Source of the DNA: JAGLQA01 sp023135565
GTDB taxonomy: Bacteria; Acidobacteriota; Aminicenantia; UBA2199
Direction of reading: 5' to 3'
Length of the DNA stretch: 27,685 nt
NCBI GenBank assembly: GCA_030639305.1
Contig: DAOWCY010000084.1
Span: 1-27,685 of the forward strand
Translations under genes and position numbers: made by a program
The notes under the pieces: generated by a model
What the model was told of the DNA's origin: nothing
Seen by the model: only the letters and a program-made list of their open reading frames with translations
Databases searched by the model: none
Shown here: positions 14,985-22,496 of the stretch, in pieces
How the letters are laid out: every line of letters begins with the position of its first letter
Position numbering within the stretch: the first letter of the stretch is position 1

Positions 14985-15092
14985 GTTCCAGCTTTATATA
15001 TTGTTAGATTATAAACAAAATACAACTAAAGTCCTATAAAAGTACAACCTAACGCAAATGGGAATACAACCAAAAATACAACTTTTGACCGA

Positions 15093-15120
15093 TTGACTTT
15101 TTCGATTCAGAGTATAGAAT
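15093..15120 (+). promoter_or_regulatory. Predicted sigma70 promoter of the secreted phosphatase gene
   Basis: TTGACT (15093-15098) and TAGAAT (15115-15120) are 16 bp apart. The transcript would have a leader of about 140 nt containing the GCGGAC hairpin at 15169-15183. Confidence 0.5.
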
Positions 15121-15168
15121 TTAAGATGGGCTATTTCTACATTTTTAGGCAAAGTCATTTAACAGCAA

Positions 15169-15206
15169 GCGGACGGCGTCCGCACCGCGGGCTTTGTTTT
15201 TTCGAT
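15169..15206 (+). repeat. GCGGAC-hairpin element in the phosphatase 5' leader
   Basis: GCGGAC-GGC-GTCCGC followed by ACCGCGGGCTTTGTTTTTT. The same arrangement and orientation precede the RiPP precursor gene (4849 to 4808, minus strand). The hairpin and T-run would be able to terminate transcription ahead of the gene. Confidence 0.6.
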
Positions 15207-15266
15207 AAATTTTCACAAATATCGAACAAAAAAATAAATCTTTTTAATACTATGGAGGTATTCAAA

Positions 15267-17426
15267 ATGAAAAGAAAAATTTTTCTTTCTCTTTTGGGTG
15301 TCGTTATCCTGCTGGTTTCCGGGAGTGTCCTGCAAGCCGCAATGGAGAAAGGTCCTTACCTGATCTTTCCTAACGACAATACCCAGATGACAGTACTCTG
15401 GCAGTTAAGCAGCACATCTGCCTGTACTATAGAATGGGGTGCGTCCACTTCCTATGGCAACAGTATACAGACAAGCGAATATGGAAGTGACTACCAGCAC
15501 AAGTACACTATTACAGGCCTTTCAACCGGTACAAAGTATTTTTACCGCGTCACCGCGGAAAGCAATTATTTTACCGGTTCTTTCAGGACAGCCCCGGCAG
15601 CGGCGGCCACTAACGTAAAGTTCCTGGCTTACGGCGATACCCGCTCCTACCCGGCTGACCACAATGTGGTCTGCGGCCAGATGGTCAACACCTACACAGC
15701 CGACCCGGCTTTCCAGACCTTTAACGTATTTGCCGGCGACTGGGTAAACGACGGCAGCACGGAAAGCGGTTGGGCAGGTGAATATTTTAGCCGCAGCCAG
15801 TCCAGCGCTTTAGAATTCCAGGCCGCGGTGCCGGTAATGGGCTGCATGGGCAACCACGAATATGACGGCGTCCTGTACCGGAAATACCTGCCCTATAATT
15901 TCGAATCGGGCGGCCGGTACTTTTCCTTTGACTATGGCCCGGTGCATGTGGCCGTAGTGGACCAGTATGTTAGTTACACGCCCGGATCCGCCCAGTACAC
16001 CTGGCTGGAAAATGACCTGGCGTCTACTTCCAAACCCTGGAAAGTGCTGACATTCCACGAACCCGGCTGGTCCGGCGGAGGCCACAGCAACAACACCGTC
16101 GTCCAGGAGTACATCCAGCCTCTCTGTTTGCAGTATGCGGTAAAGTTAGTGTTTGTGGGACATAATCATTACTATGTCCGCTGCGACGTAGACGGCATTC
16201 AACACATTACCGTGGGCGGCGGCGGCGCGCCTCTTTACGCCCCCAGTTCCAGCTACCCCAATGTGGTGGTAGCCGTAGAAGACCATAATTTTTGCGAAAT
16301 CGACATCCAGGGCGACCAATGTTATGTTACCGCCAAGGACGAACAAGGCAACGTTATCGACTATTTTAACATGGATAACACCATTCCTCCCGCGCTTCCC
16401 TGGAGCGACGGCTTCGAGAGCGGCGATGTGGAAACCGGTGGTTGGGAAATCGCCGGCAAAGTCACCACGGACAGCGATTCTTACGACGGCGCCTATTCCG
16501 CTGAAATCAACGGCGGCGGTTCTTTGACCAAATCCATCAGCACATTGGGTTTCAGCGACGTCACCGTGAAATATGCCCGCAAAACCGCCCTGTTGGATGC
16601 CGGTGAATTCCTGCTGGTAGAATGGTCCGACGGCACGAACTGGTATGAAATAGAACAAACCCAGGATACAGGCTGGGTCTATAAGCAGTTTGCTCTTCCC
16701 GCCGGTGCGGGAGAAAAGGCCAGTTTCAAACTCAGGTTCGACAACCTGGGCGATAACAGGGAATATGCTTATATCGACCTGGTAGAAATTAGCGGCGGTT
16801 CCGGCGAACCGGATACCACGGCGCCGACGCCTGATCCCATGACTTTTGCCACCGCGCCTTTTGCCACAGGCAGCAATTCCATTTCCATGACGGCGACGAC
16901 CGCATCCGATGCCGCCGGAGTAGAATACTACTTCGAGTGCACTGCCGGAGGCGGTCATGACAGCAGCTGGCAGGACGGCGCCACTTATGAGGATACCGGT
17001 CTCCTGGCCGAAACCCAGTATACCTACCGGGTAAAAGCTCGCGACAAGAGCCCCAACCAGAATGAAACAGCTTACTCTTCCACCGCTTCAGCCACTACCG
17101 ATCCCCAGGGCAGTTGTGAGATATATGTGTATGACATTGCCATGAGCACCACCAAGGTAGGCCCGAACTATGTCGGCCAGGCCACGGTATGGATCAAAGA
17201 TACACTGGGCGGCAATGTAGAAGGCGCCACAGTATACGGCACCTGGTCCGGTGATGTCAGCGGTCCTGTGCAGGGCGTAACCGGAGCGGACGGCAAAGTA
17301 CTGCTGGAATCTCCCGGTAAAAAAGGCGGCGGCACCTATACGATCACTATTACCAACGTGGTCAAAACAGGCTGCACCTATAACGCTTCGTTGAACGTGG
17401 AAACATCCGACACCATCATTCAATAG
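15267..17426 (+). CDS. Secreted purple-acid-phosphatase-like metallophosphoesterase, multidomain
   Basis: The start at 15267 has GGAGG 8 nt upstream and opens a signal peptide (about 1-25, ending VLQAA); an in-frame extension to 15093 runs through promoter and hairpin and is rejected. The 719-residue product has a PAP-type N-terminal FN3 domain (27-110), a metallophosphoesterase domain (118-370) with all motifs intact (GDTR 123-126, GDWVNDG 157-163, GNHE 195-198, H264, GHNH 298-301), a jelly-roll/MAM-like domain (about 378-530, DGFESGD...), an FN3 domain (about 540-640) and a C-terminal Ig-like domain (645-719). It probably hydrolyses phosphoesters outside the cell or at its surface; the binding domains suggest a polymer or glycan target. 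It is divergently transcribed from its dead relative. A strong terminator follows. Confidence 0.9.
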   Translation: MKRKIFLSLLGVVILLVSGSVLQAAMEKGPYLIFPNDNTQMTVLWQLSSTSACTIEWGASTSYGNSIQTSEYGSDYQHKYTITGLSTGTKYFYRVTAESNYFTGSFRTAPAAAATNVKFLAYGDTRSYPADHNVVCGQMVNTYTADPAFQTFNVFAGDWVNDGSTESGWAGEYFSRSQSSALEFQAAVPVMGCMGNHEYDGVLYRKYLPYNFESGGRYFSFDYGPVHVAVVDQYVSYTPGSAQYTWLENDLASTSKPWKVLTFHEPGWSGGGHSNNTVVQEYIQPLCLQYAVKLVFVGHNHYYVRCDVDGIQHITVGGGGAPLYAPSSSYPNVVVAVEDHNFCEIDIQGDQCYVTAKDEQGNVIDYFNMDNTIPPALPWSDGFESGDVETGGWEIAGKVTTDSDSYDGAYSAEINGGGSLTKSISTLGFSDVTVKYARKTALLDAGEFLLVEWSDGTNWYEIEQTQDTGWVYKQFALPAGAGEKASFKLRFDNLGDNREYAYIDLVEISGGSGEPDTTAPTPDPMTFATAPFATGSNSISMTATTASDAAGVEYYFECTAGGGHDSSWQDGATYEDTGLLAETQYTYRVKARDKSPNQNETAYSSTASATTDPQGSCEIYVYDIAMSTTKVGPNYVGQATVWIKDTLGGNVEGATVYGTWSGDVSGPVQGVTGADGKVLLESPGKKGGGTYTITITNVVKTGCTYNASLNVETSDTIIQ

Positions 17427-17472
17427 CTCGCCCAACCCCATAAGAAGAAACTTTTATAGGATGTAAAAATAT

Positions 17473-17520
17473 AAAAAGCCCGGTGGCAGCGCATTTAGCG
17501 CAGTCGCCGGGCTTTTTTTT
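17473..17520 (+). terminator. Strong intrinsic terminator
   Basis: AAAAAGCCCGGTGGC pairs with GTCGCCGGGCTTTTT, with an inner GCGC/GCGC extension, and ends in eight T. It lies 46 nt beyond the stop of the phosphatase gene. The flanking A-run makes it work on either strand. Confidence 0.93.
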
Positions 17521-17551
17521 ATTATAATGTATATACCTTAATATATACTGC

Positions 17552-17592
17552 CCTTGGGGGCAGGTTTTGCATCTCGGGGGTCAGGTTTTGAA
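17552..17592 (+). repeat. GGGGGTCAGGT dispersed repeat, copy 2 (tandem pair)
   Basis: GGGGGCAGGTTTTGCATCTC is followed at once by CTCGGGGGTCAGGTTTTGAA, two variants of the motif seen at 4261 and 19084. No transposase is nearby. Confidence 0.55.
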
Positions 17593-17699
17593 GGGTTGTC
17601 CGAAAACTACCGGGACGCACATGTGCGTCCCCTACAGGTATCGTTATCAGCGCTTTTTGAAATCTAAAAAACACAAAACTTTGAATTCTCGGACACCCT
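17592..17699. mobile_element. MITE-like inverted-repeat element
   Basis: AGGGTTGTCCGAAAA (17592-17606) and TTCTCGGACACCCT (17686-17699) form imperfect terminal inverted repeats around about 80 bp. Inside lies a perfect 20-bp palindrome, GGGACGCACATGTGCGTCCC (from about 17613). No coding sequence is present, so it would be non-autonomous. Target-site duplication was not clear. Confidence 0.45.
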
Positions 17700-17821
17700 G
17701 TTAACTTCGTGATATACCGGTTTAACTTCATCCTATACCATAGTAAGTTCCCGGTCTACCATCTAAAGATTTTTATGTAAATATAGGCTTTTGAAAAATC
17801 AAAAGCAGTTTTTACCCCTGG

Positions 17822-18261
17822 TTTAACGCCCAATCGGTGGTTGACGACCTCAAACCATTCGATAATGAGGAGAAATCCGTTGATAGAGACGAAAAACAGG
17901 TCGCTGTTGAGCAATAATCGGGAGCCGTTAAGGAAAATTCCGCCGCTGGTGACGGAAAATCCGCCGTTGTTGAAGAAAAACAGGTTGATGTTAAGCAAAC
18001 TTCCGTTTCTGCCAACCCGCAATCCGTCGCTGTTGAGGAAAAATCCGTCGATGGCGACCGAAAATCCGTCGCTGATGATGAGAAATCGGTCATCGAAAAT
18101 GGAAAATCCGTTGATTTAACGCCCAATCGGTCGATTTAGAGGAAAAACCGGTCGCTGCCGACCGACGTTCGGTCATGACCGGGGGTCGGTCGGTGATGAC
18201 CGACAGTCGGTCGCTTAAGACCGGGCCTCGACTGCTGCCGGGCAATTACAGTCCCAGCTAA
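17822..18261 (+). repeat. Degenerate 21-bp tandem array encoding a heptapeptide repeat
   Basis: About 19 units of 21 bp with consensus close to GAGGAAAAATCCGTCGCTGTT. The plus strand reads as seven-residue repeats near EEKSVAV: EEKSVDR, DEKQVAV, KENSAAG, DGKSAVV, EEKQVDV, EEKSVDG, DRKSVAD, DEKSVIE, NGKSVDL. One TAA interrupts the frame (about 17926), and a one-base shift near 18115 moves the repeats to the next frame (EEKPVAA, DRRSVMT, GGRSVMT) until a TAA at 18259. TTTAACGCCCAATCGGT occurs at 17822 and 18115. It is either a decayed repeat-protein gene or a minisatellite; the opposite strand is open for about 100 codons as Ser/Thr-rich TDFSS repeats. Confidence 0.75.
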
Positions 18262-19287
18262 AGGAAAGGCGACAGGCAATATTTCTTCTCCGCTGACCGC
18301 CGTAAGTCATGGGATGACAATCCTGGGTCATGTTTGTCAATCAAGGCGCAAGGCTGGATAAAATTTATTCAGCGTCGGCATCTACAGGTCATCGTTGAGT
18401 AAAATTTGCTCATCGTTGATATGCCTTTGAAAAAATTGAAAGAAAATTAGACAACACCGCTGCTGCCGGGGGCAGGTGTACAAACAGGAAATTATAGAGT
18501 TTTCGCGAAATCCGGGAGGTTTTTTTACCGAAATGAACACAAAATCACCCCCCGGCGCAGCCCAAATAGGGCCTGCGCTTAAAAATTCCGCCTTCGCCGG
18601 GTTGCTATCCGGTCGCCCGGATAGTAACGAACCGGCGAAAATTATGTCCCACAGGGCGTTTTCCTGTTTTTGTCCCGGTAGATTATTTGTTATCGCAGGT
18701 TTGCAAGCGAACCGTTACAGTTTGAAAAAAATCCTTCCATTTTTTTTAAGACAAAAAGACCCGCCCCGAGACTACATACCTAAATAAAACATTTTGATCG
18801 CCAACAAATAGCATAGAAAAACGGAGAAAATCAATAAATAGTTAACGATTATTCTTATTTGTGAAATATGCGAAAGTCCTGATGTACAGCTTGTTTTCCT
18901 ATTTTTGCCAATGGAGGTGCTTTGTTATCGAGGGTTTAGGGCCTAATCAAAGCGGCTGCCATAAAACCATCTGCCCGGCAGTCGGACACATATAAACGCA
19001 CTAAGCAGCGTTTAAACCGTGTGCATGGGGGAGGGGCATCACGAGACCTGATTCCCGCGGACGGGTTTGCCCAAAAATGTTAACATGCAAGACCTGACCC
19101 CCGGAGTTCGGTTTTTCTTGCCCGTCCCTTTTTTTCTTTTAGCGAGTAGTGGAAATCCTTCCGGGAAAAAGTATGGTTTCCCGCTGCGGGAACGGGAGGT
19201 TAAGGCCCGGACAGCCGACAACCTATACCTATAGGCCGGTCGAGGGTCGTCGAGACTACTTGACATAACCTAAGTTTTAGCAAAAGG
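18262..19287. other. Long intergenic stretch without a convincing gene
   Basis: About 1 kb. Contents noted: a twofold CATCGTTGA word near 18395-18415, a 103-codon open frame (18476-18787) with no ribosome-binding site and no family resemblance, a small AAACGC/GCGTTT hairpin near 18995-19015, and a minus-strand GGGGGTCAGGT repeat at 19084. It separates two transcription blocks and probably consists of decayed or mobile-repeat DNA. Confidence 0.5.
19084..19109 (-). repeat. GGGGGTCAGGTCTTG dispersed repeat, copy 3
   Basis: On the minus strand CTCCGGGGGTCAGGTCTTGC, a close match to 4263-4280 in opposite orientation. Confidence 0.55.
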
Positions 19288-19316
19288 TTGAATTTTCTCC
19301 CCGGATAGTTTATTAT
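19288..19316 (+). promoter_or_regulatory. Predicted promoter of the caspase operon
   Basis: TTGAAT (19288-19293), a 17-bp spacer and TATTAT (19311-19316) would start a transcript near 19323, about 33 nt before the first caspase gene, whose GGAG site is at about 19341. Confidence 0.55.
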
Positions 19317-19355
19317 AAGGTTTTACCAAATTAACCCTGGAGTCGGAATGGTGAC

Positions 19356-20783
19356 ATGAGAGTAAAAATTATTATTTTGGTTATGATTGCGTGTTTAGCA
19401 TTATCTATCGGTTTTGATCTTTTTTCCCAGGAAGGCAGGAAGGGGGTGCGCATAAAGGAGATGAAAGCAAATAGTGGGAACCGATGGGCTATTTGTATCG
19501 GTATTAATGATTATGAAGAGCCTTCGATTATTGACCTGAAAAAAGCCCGTGCCGATGCAAAAGAATTGGCTGTGATATTGAAACAATACGGTCAATTCGA
19601 TGAAGTTTTTTTGATGACGGACGACTTAAAGCCACGAAATGAAAACTACCCAAAATTAAGGAATATTAAACGTAAACTCAGTATTATGAAAGGATCTGTC
19701 AAGCCGGAAGACCTGGTGCTGTTTTTTTTCAGCGGGCATGGTATCTCTAATCCGGGGGGAGAAGGTTTCTTGTTGACCGCCGACACCTACAGTGAGGATA
19801 TGTTTGAATCGAGCCTTAAAATATCGAAGATAGTTGAATGGCTAAAAGCGATGAAAGTTAAAAAGTCACTGTTGATATTTGATGCCTGCCGGGAAAAAAT
19901 TCAAGGCGGGAGTAAAAGTTTTTTGAACAGGTTAAAAGAAGAACGATTCAGGCAAGCGGAAGTGAGCGCGGCTTTTTATTCCACGAAATCGGGTGGGTTC
20001 AGCTATGAGGATAATGACGGCGCTTTCGGTGTATTTACGAGTTTCCTATTAGAGGGATTGAGAGGTAAAGCGGACGGCGGAACATTAACAGGCAGCGGTG
20101 ATGGTATTGTAACACTTTCCGAATTAACCATATATGTTGAAAAAGGTGTCTCCAATTGGGCAAAAAAGAACGGGAAAAGACAGAAACCTTATACGAAGCT
20201 GTTTAGAGAAAAATTCGGCGACCTGGCGTTGTCCCTATATAAAAATGATTCTATCCGGGATTTTCCCGGTGTAAAAGTTCCGCTTCGTGCAAACTATAAA
20301 ACACTCACTTTTGAAAAAGTGCAGGCAATGCTAAAAAAACGGAATTTTTATGACCGGGATTTCAACGTATCGGGAAATTTTGAGAACCTGTATGAGGCAA
20401 GAACGGTTGAAAACGGCAGGGTGGTCATCGATCAAGTTACAGGTTTAATGTGGCACCGTTCCGGTTCGGAGAAAAATATGCGGTATGAGGAAGCGAAGCG
20501 GTGGATTCGACAATTAAACCGGGAACGGTATGCCGGGTTCGATGGCTGGCGGTTTCCAACGCTCGAAGAGGGCGCGTCTCTTCTTGAAAGTGGGAAAAAC
20601 ATGGATGAGCTTTTCATTGATCCCAGGTTTTCCGGTGTACAAAAATACATCTGGACAGGTGATACTTTTGTCAATTGGTACGGGGCAAAAGCCGCATGGG
20701 TGGTTTTTTTTAGTTCCGGCTGCGTACATACAAGCTATTATAATGGTTTGGGTTATGTGCGGCCGGTTCGTTTCGTGAGATGA
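19356..20783 (+). CDS. Exported caspase-like (peptidase C14) protein with C-terminal DUF1566 domain
   Basis: The 475-residue product has a signal peptide (about 1-24), then a caspase/metacaspase-type domain (about 42-295) with the catalytic pair H128 in FFSGHG and C178 in FDACR. A Ca-loop-like GSGDGIVTLSEL (246-257) closes the domain, as is common in bacterial caspase-like proteins. Residues 352-475 match DUF1566 (VIDQVTGLMWHR, GFDGWRFPTLEEGASLL, IWTGD, YVRPVRFV), a lectin-like/FGE-related fold. It presumably cuts proteins after basic or acidic residues outside the cytoplasm, with the C-terminal domain for binding. The first 290 residues are very similar to those of the protein at 22497-24602. 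It is the first gene of five in one direction. Confidence 0.92.
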   Translation: MRVKIIILVMIACLALSIGFDLFSQEGRKGVRIKEMKANSGNRWAICIGINDYEEPSIIDLKKARADAKELAVILKQYGQFDEVFLMTDDLKPRNENYPKLRNIKRKLSIMKGSVKPEDLVLFFFSGHGISNPGGEGFLLTADTYSEDMFESSLKISKIVEWLKAMKVKKSLLIFDACREKIQGGSKSFLNRLKEERFRQAEVSAAFYSTKSGGFSYEDNDGAFGVFTSFLLEGLRGKADGGTLTGSGDGIVTLSELTIYVEKGVSNWAKKNGKRQKPYTKLFREKFGDLALSLYKNDSIRDFPGVKVPLRANYKTLTFEKVQAMLKKRNFYDRDFNVSGNFENLYEARTVENGRVVIDQVTGLMWHRSGSEKNMRYEEAKRWIRQLNRERYAGFDGWRFPTLEEGASLLESGKNMDELFIDPRFSGVQKYIWTGDTFVNWYGAKAAWVVFFSSGCVHTSYYNGLGYVRPVRFVR

Positions 20784-20848
20784 ATGCCCGTTTGAAAGTT
20801 TTTCTGAACAAATAGCTATGATTTAACAATTAAAATTAAGAGGAAAAA

Positions 20849-22432
20849 ATGAAGAGAAAGCACTTAGTAGAAGGCGTTTTAAGCTTTGCCTTGATGCTGT
20901 TTATAATATTTCCGATAAACATATTTCCCAGGAACGCCATGTTTCTGAATTTTCAAAAAATTTTGTTTTATCATTCAGAAAAAACAAACGAGTACATCCT
21001 GGTTGCCTTATCCACCGATCAATCTACTCGCTGCGGAACCTTCGATTCTCGAAATGCGCATATGATGATCGAGATGAAAAATGGTGAAAAAAAGTTTGTA
21101 GACAATAAAGACATTACGATCCTTTGCCCACAGGAAGCCGCGAATTCGATTATGTTCCGTTTCAACATAATTATTGAAAACAGTGGAGCAGTTGGTAGAG
21201 AACGTTTGGAAATAGTGCAGGAGAAACTTGTAAAGTTTGTAACTGATCTTCCCCCCATTTTTGAGGCCCAGGTGATAAAGTTCTCAGATAATATCCAATT
21301 AAAATCCGGTTTCACCAGGAACAAGAAGAAATTAATAAAATATATCAATCAGTCAAAGCCCCAGGGAAGCAGCGCGTTGTATGATACGATTGCTTTTGTA
21401 GGTGAGGAGTTGAGTGAATACAGTACTGAAATCCCGATCCTTTTTTCTTTAATTTTTACTGTTGGAAAAGATACCGGAAGTAAAATATCACTTGAGGATC
21501 TTAAGCGAACAATAGCTTCAAATTTCAAGGAGACTTCTAAGGAGACTTCTTTTTTCGCTTTAATTGATATTACCGAACATTTTGAGCCTGAATTGAATTT
21601 GGACTTCGTCAAGTCTCTAAATATTTCTAACTGGAGCAAAGATATTACTAACTTGAGCAAAGCATTCGAAGATGTCCCCTATTTTTCGATGTCTCCTCCT
21701 GTTCGATATATAATTAGTAAAAAAAAAGATCTATTTAGATATCCCATTGGGTTACCACTTTGGCTTCTTGAAGAATTAGTCAAAGGTACATATGTTTTCA
21801 AAATTCCCTCTATCGGAGAGGTTGACAATATTCGAACCATTTACTTGATTAAGAAAATAAAAAACGGAAACACAAAAACCGTACAGGATTTCATTATAGA
21901 GTCAAAATTAGATGAAGAAATGAATCGTGAAAAAATATACATCACTGCTTTATCGTTTATAGATGTAGTTACTAAGTCCACCATGGTTGATACATTAGCC
22001 GTGGAATTGATTAACGAGGCAGTAAAAAAAGGAATGGATGAGGCGAAGAGGAACAACAATAATCTGGTAATTAACGAAACCGGGCATTCCATCCCTAACA
22101 CCGACGCCAGACAAAATGAATTGATAAATATTACTTTTGATCCAAATTTGGCAAAGATAGAAAAAATAAACAAGATTATCGATGAACTTATGAATCCCCG
22201 TAGGGTAGACGTAATTGTTACTGGCCATTACATAGTTGAAGCAGGGAATCCTAAAATTTCAATACGCCCACTAATTATTGTTAAAGCCAGTCAGAAAATT
22301 GTTGTCAAAAATCTCCAATTTTCAAAAAAAGAACTTTTCTGTACAGATCCTATCACAAGAAAAACAGTGCTCTGCAAGGGGGCTTTTGACCAGATCGCCC
22401 AGGCTGTGCAGGAATTATTTGAGCAGCTATAA
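20849..22432 (+). CDS. Exported vWA-like protein with a C-terminal domain shared with the next caspase
   Basis: This 527-residue protein has an N-terminal hydrophobic segment (about 10-27) serving as signal or anchor. Residues about 100-290 look like a von Willebrand A domain: FRFNIIIENSGAVG, FEAQVIKFSDN, SGFTRNKKKLIKYIN and GSSALYDTIAFVGEEL, but the metal-binding DxSxS is degenerate (ENSGA). The C-terminal 165 residues (363-527) are closely matched by residues 538-701 of the following caspase protein: AVELINEAVKKGMDE, FDPNLAKIEKINKI, RVDVIVTG, RPLIIVK, LFCTDPITRKTVLCKGAFDQ. That unit resembles CsgG/FlgO-type domains in its VDVIVTG-strand pattern; this is inference. Its ribosome-binding site is AGAGGA, 65 nt after the previous stop. 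It is AT-rich compared with upstream DNA. Confidence 0.75.
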   Translation: MKRKHLVEGVLSFALMLFIIFPINIFPRNAMFLNFQKILFYHSEKTNEYILVALSTDQSTRCGTFDSRNAHMMIEMKNGEKKFVDNKDITILCPQEAANSIMFRFNIIIENSGAVGRERLEIVQEKLVKFVTDLPPIFEAQVIKFSDNIQLKSGFTRNKKKLIKYINQSKPQGSSALYDTIAFVGEELSEYSTEIPILFSLIFTVGKDTGSKISLEDLKRTIASNFKETSKETSFFALIDITEHFEPELNLDFVKSLNISNWSKDITNLSKAFEDVPYFSMSPPVRYIISKKKDLFRYPIGLPLWLLEELVKGTYVFKIPSIGEVDNIRTIYLIKKIKNGNTKTVQDFIIESKLDEEMNREKIYITALSFIDVVTKSTMVDTLAVELINEAVKKGMDEAKRNNNNLVINETGHSIPNTDARQNELINITFDPNLAKIEKINKIIDELMNPRRVDVIVTGHYIVEAGNPKISIRPLIIVKASQKIVVKNLQFSKKELFCTDPITRKTVLCKGAFDQIAQAVQELFEQL

Positions 22433-22496
22433 TGATGTGGGATTCTTTATCAAGGTTAAGATATAGGATGATTTTAAAAAGAATAGGAGTTATAAG

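Noticed and set aside
15093..15266. 58-residue N-terminal extension of the phosphatase
   Set aside because: It runs through the predicted promoter and the GCGGAC hairpin. The ATG at 15267 has GGAGG and opens a proper signal peptide.
16146..16958. Long (270-codon) open frame antisense to the secreted phosphatase
   Set aside because: The sense strand has a clear multidomain enzyme with intact motifs; the antisense frame has no ribosome-binding site or recognisable product and reflects codon bias.
17812..18126. Minus-strand TDFSS-repeat frame as a gene
   Set aside because: It is the complement of the 21-bp array, starts at TTG without a ribosome-binding site, and the array is degenerate.
17822..18261. 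CRISPR array
   Set aside because: The units are contiguous 21-mers with gradual divergence; there are no constant repeats separated by unique spacers and no cas genes.
18476..18787. 103-codon plus-strand frame as a gene
   Set aside because: It starts at GTG without a ribosome-binding site, has low-complexity and proline-rich parts, and has no neighbours or family resemblance.
19039..19266. 75-codon minus-strand frame
   Set aside because: It overlaps a dispersed GGGGGTCAGGT repeat, has no ribosome-binding site and an unnatural basic composition.
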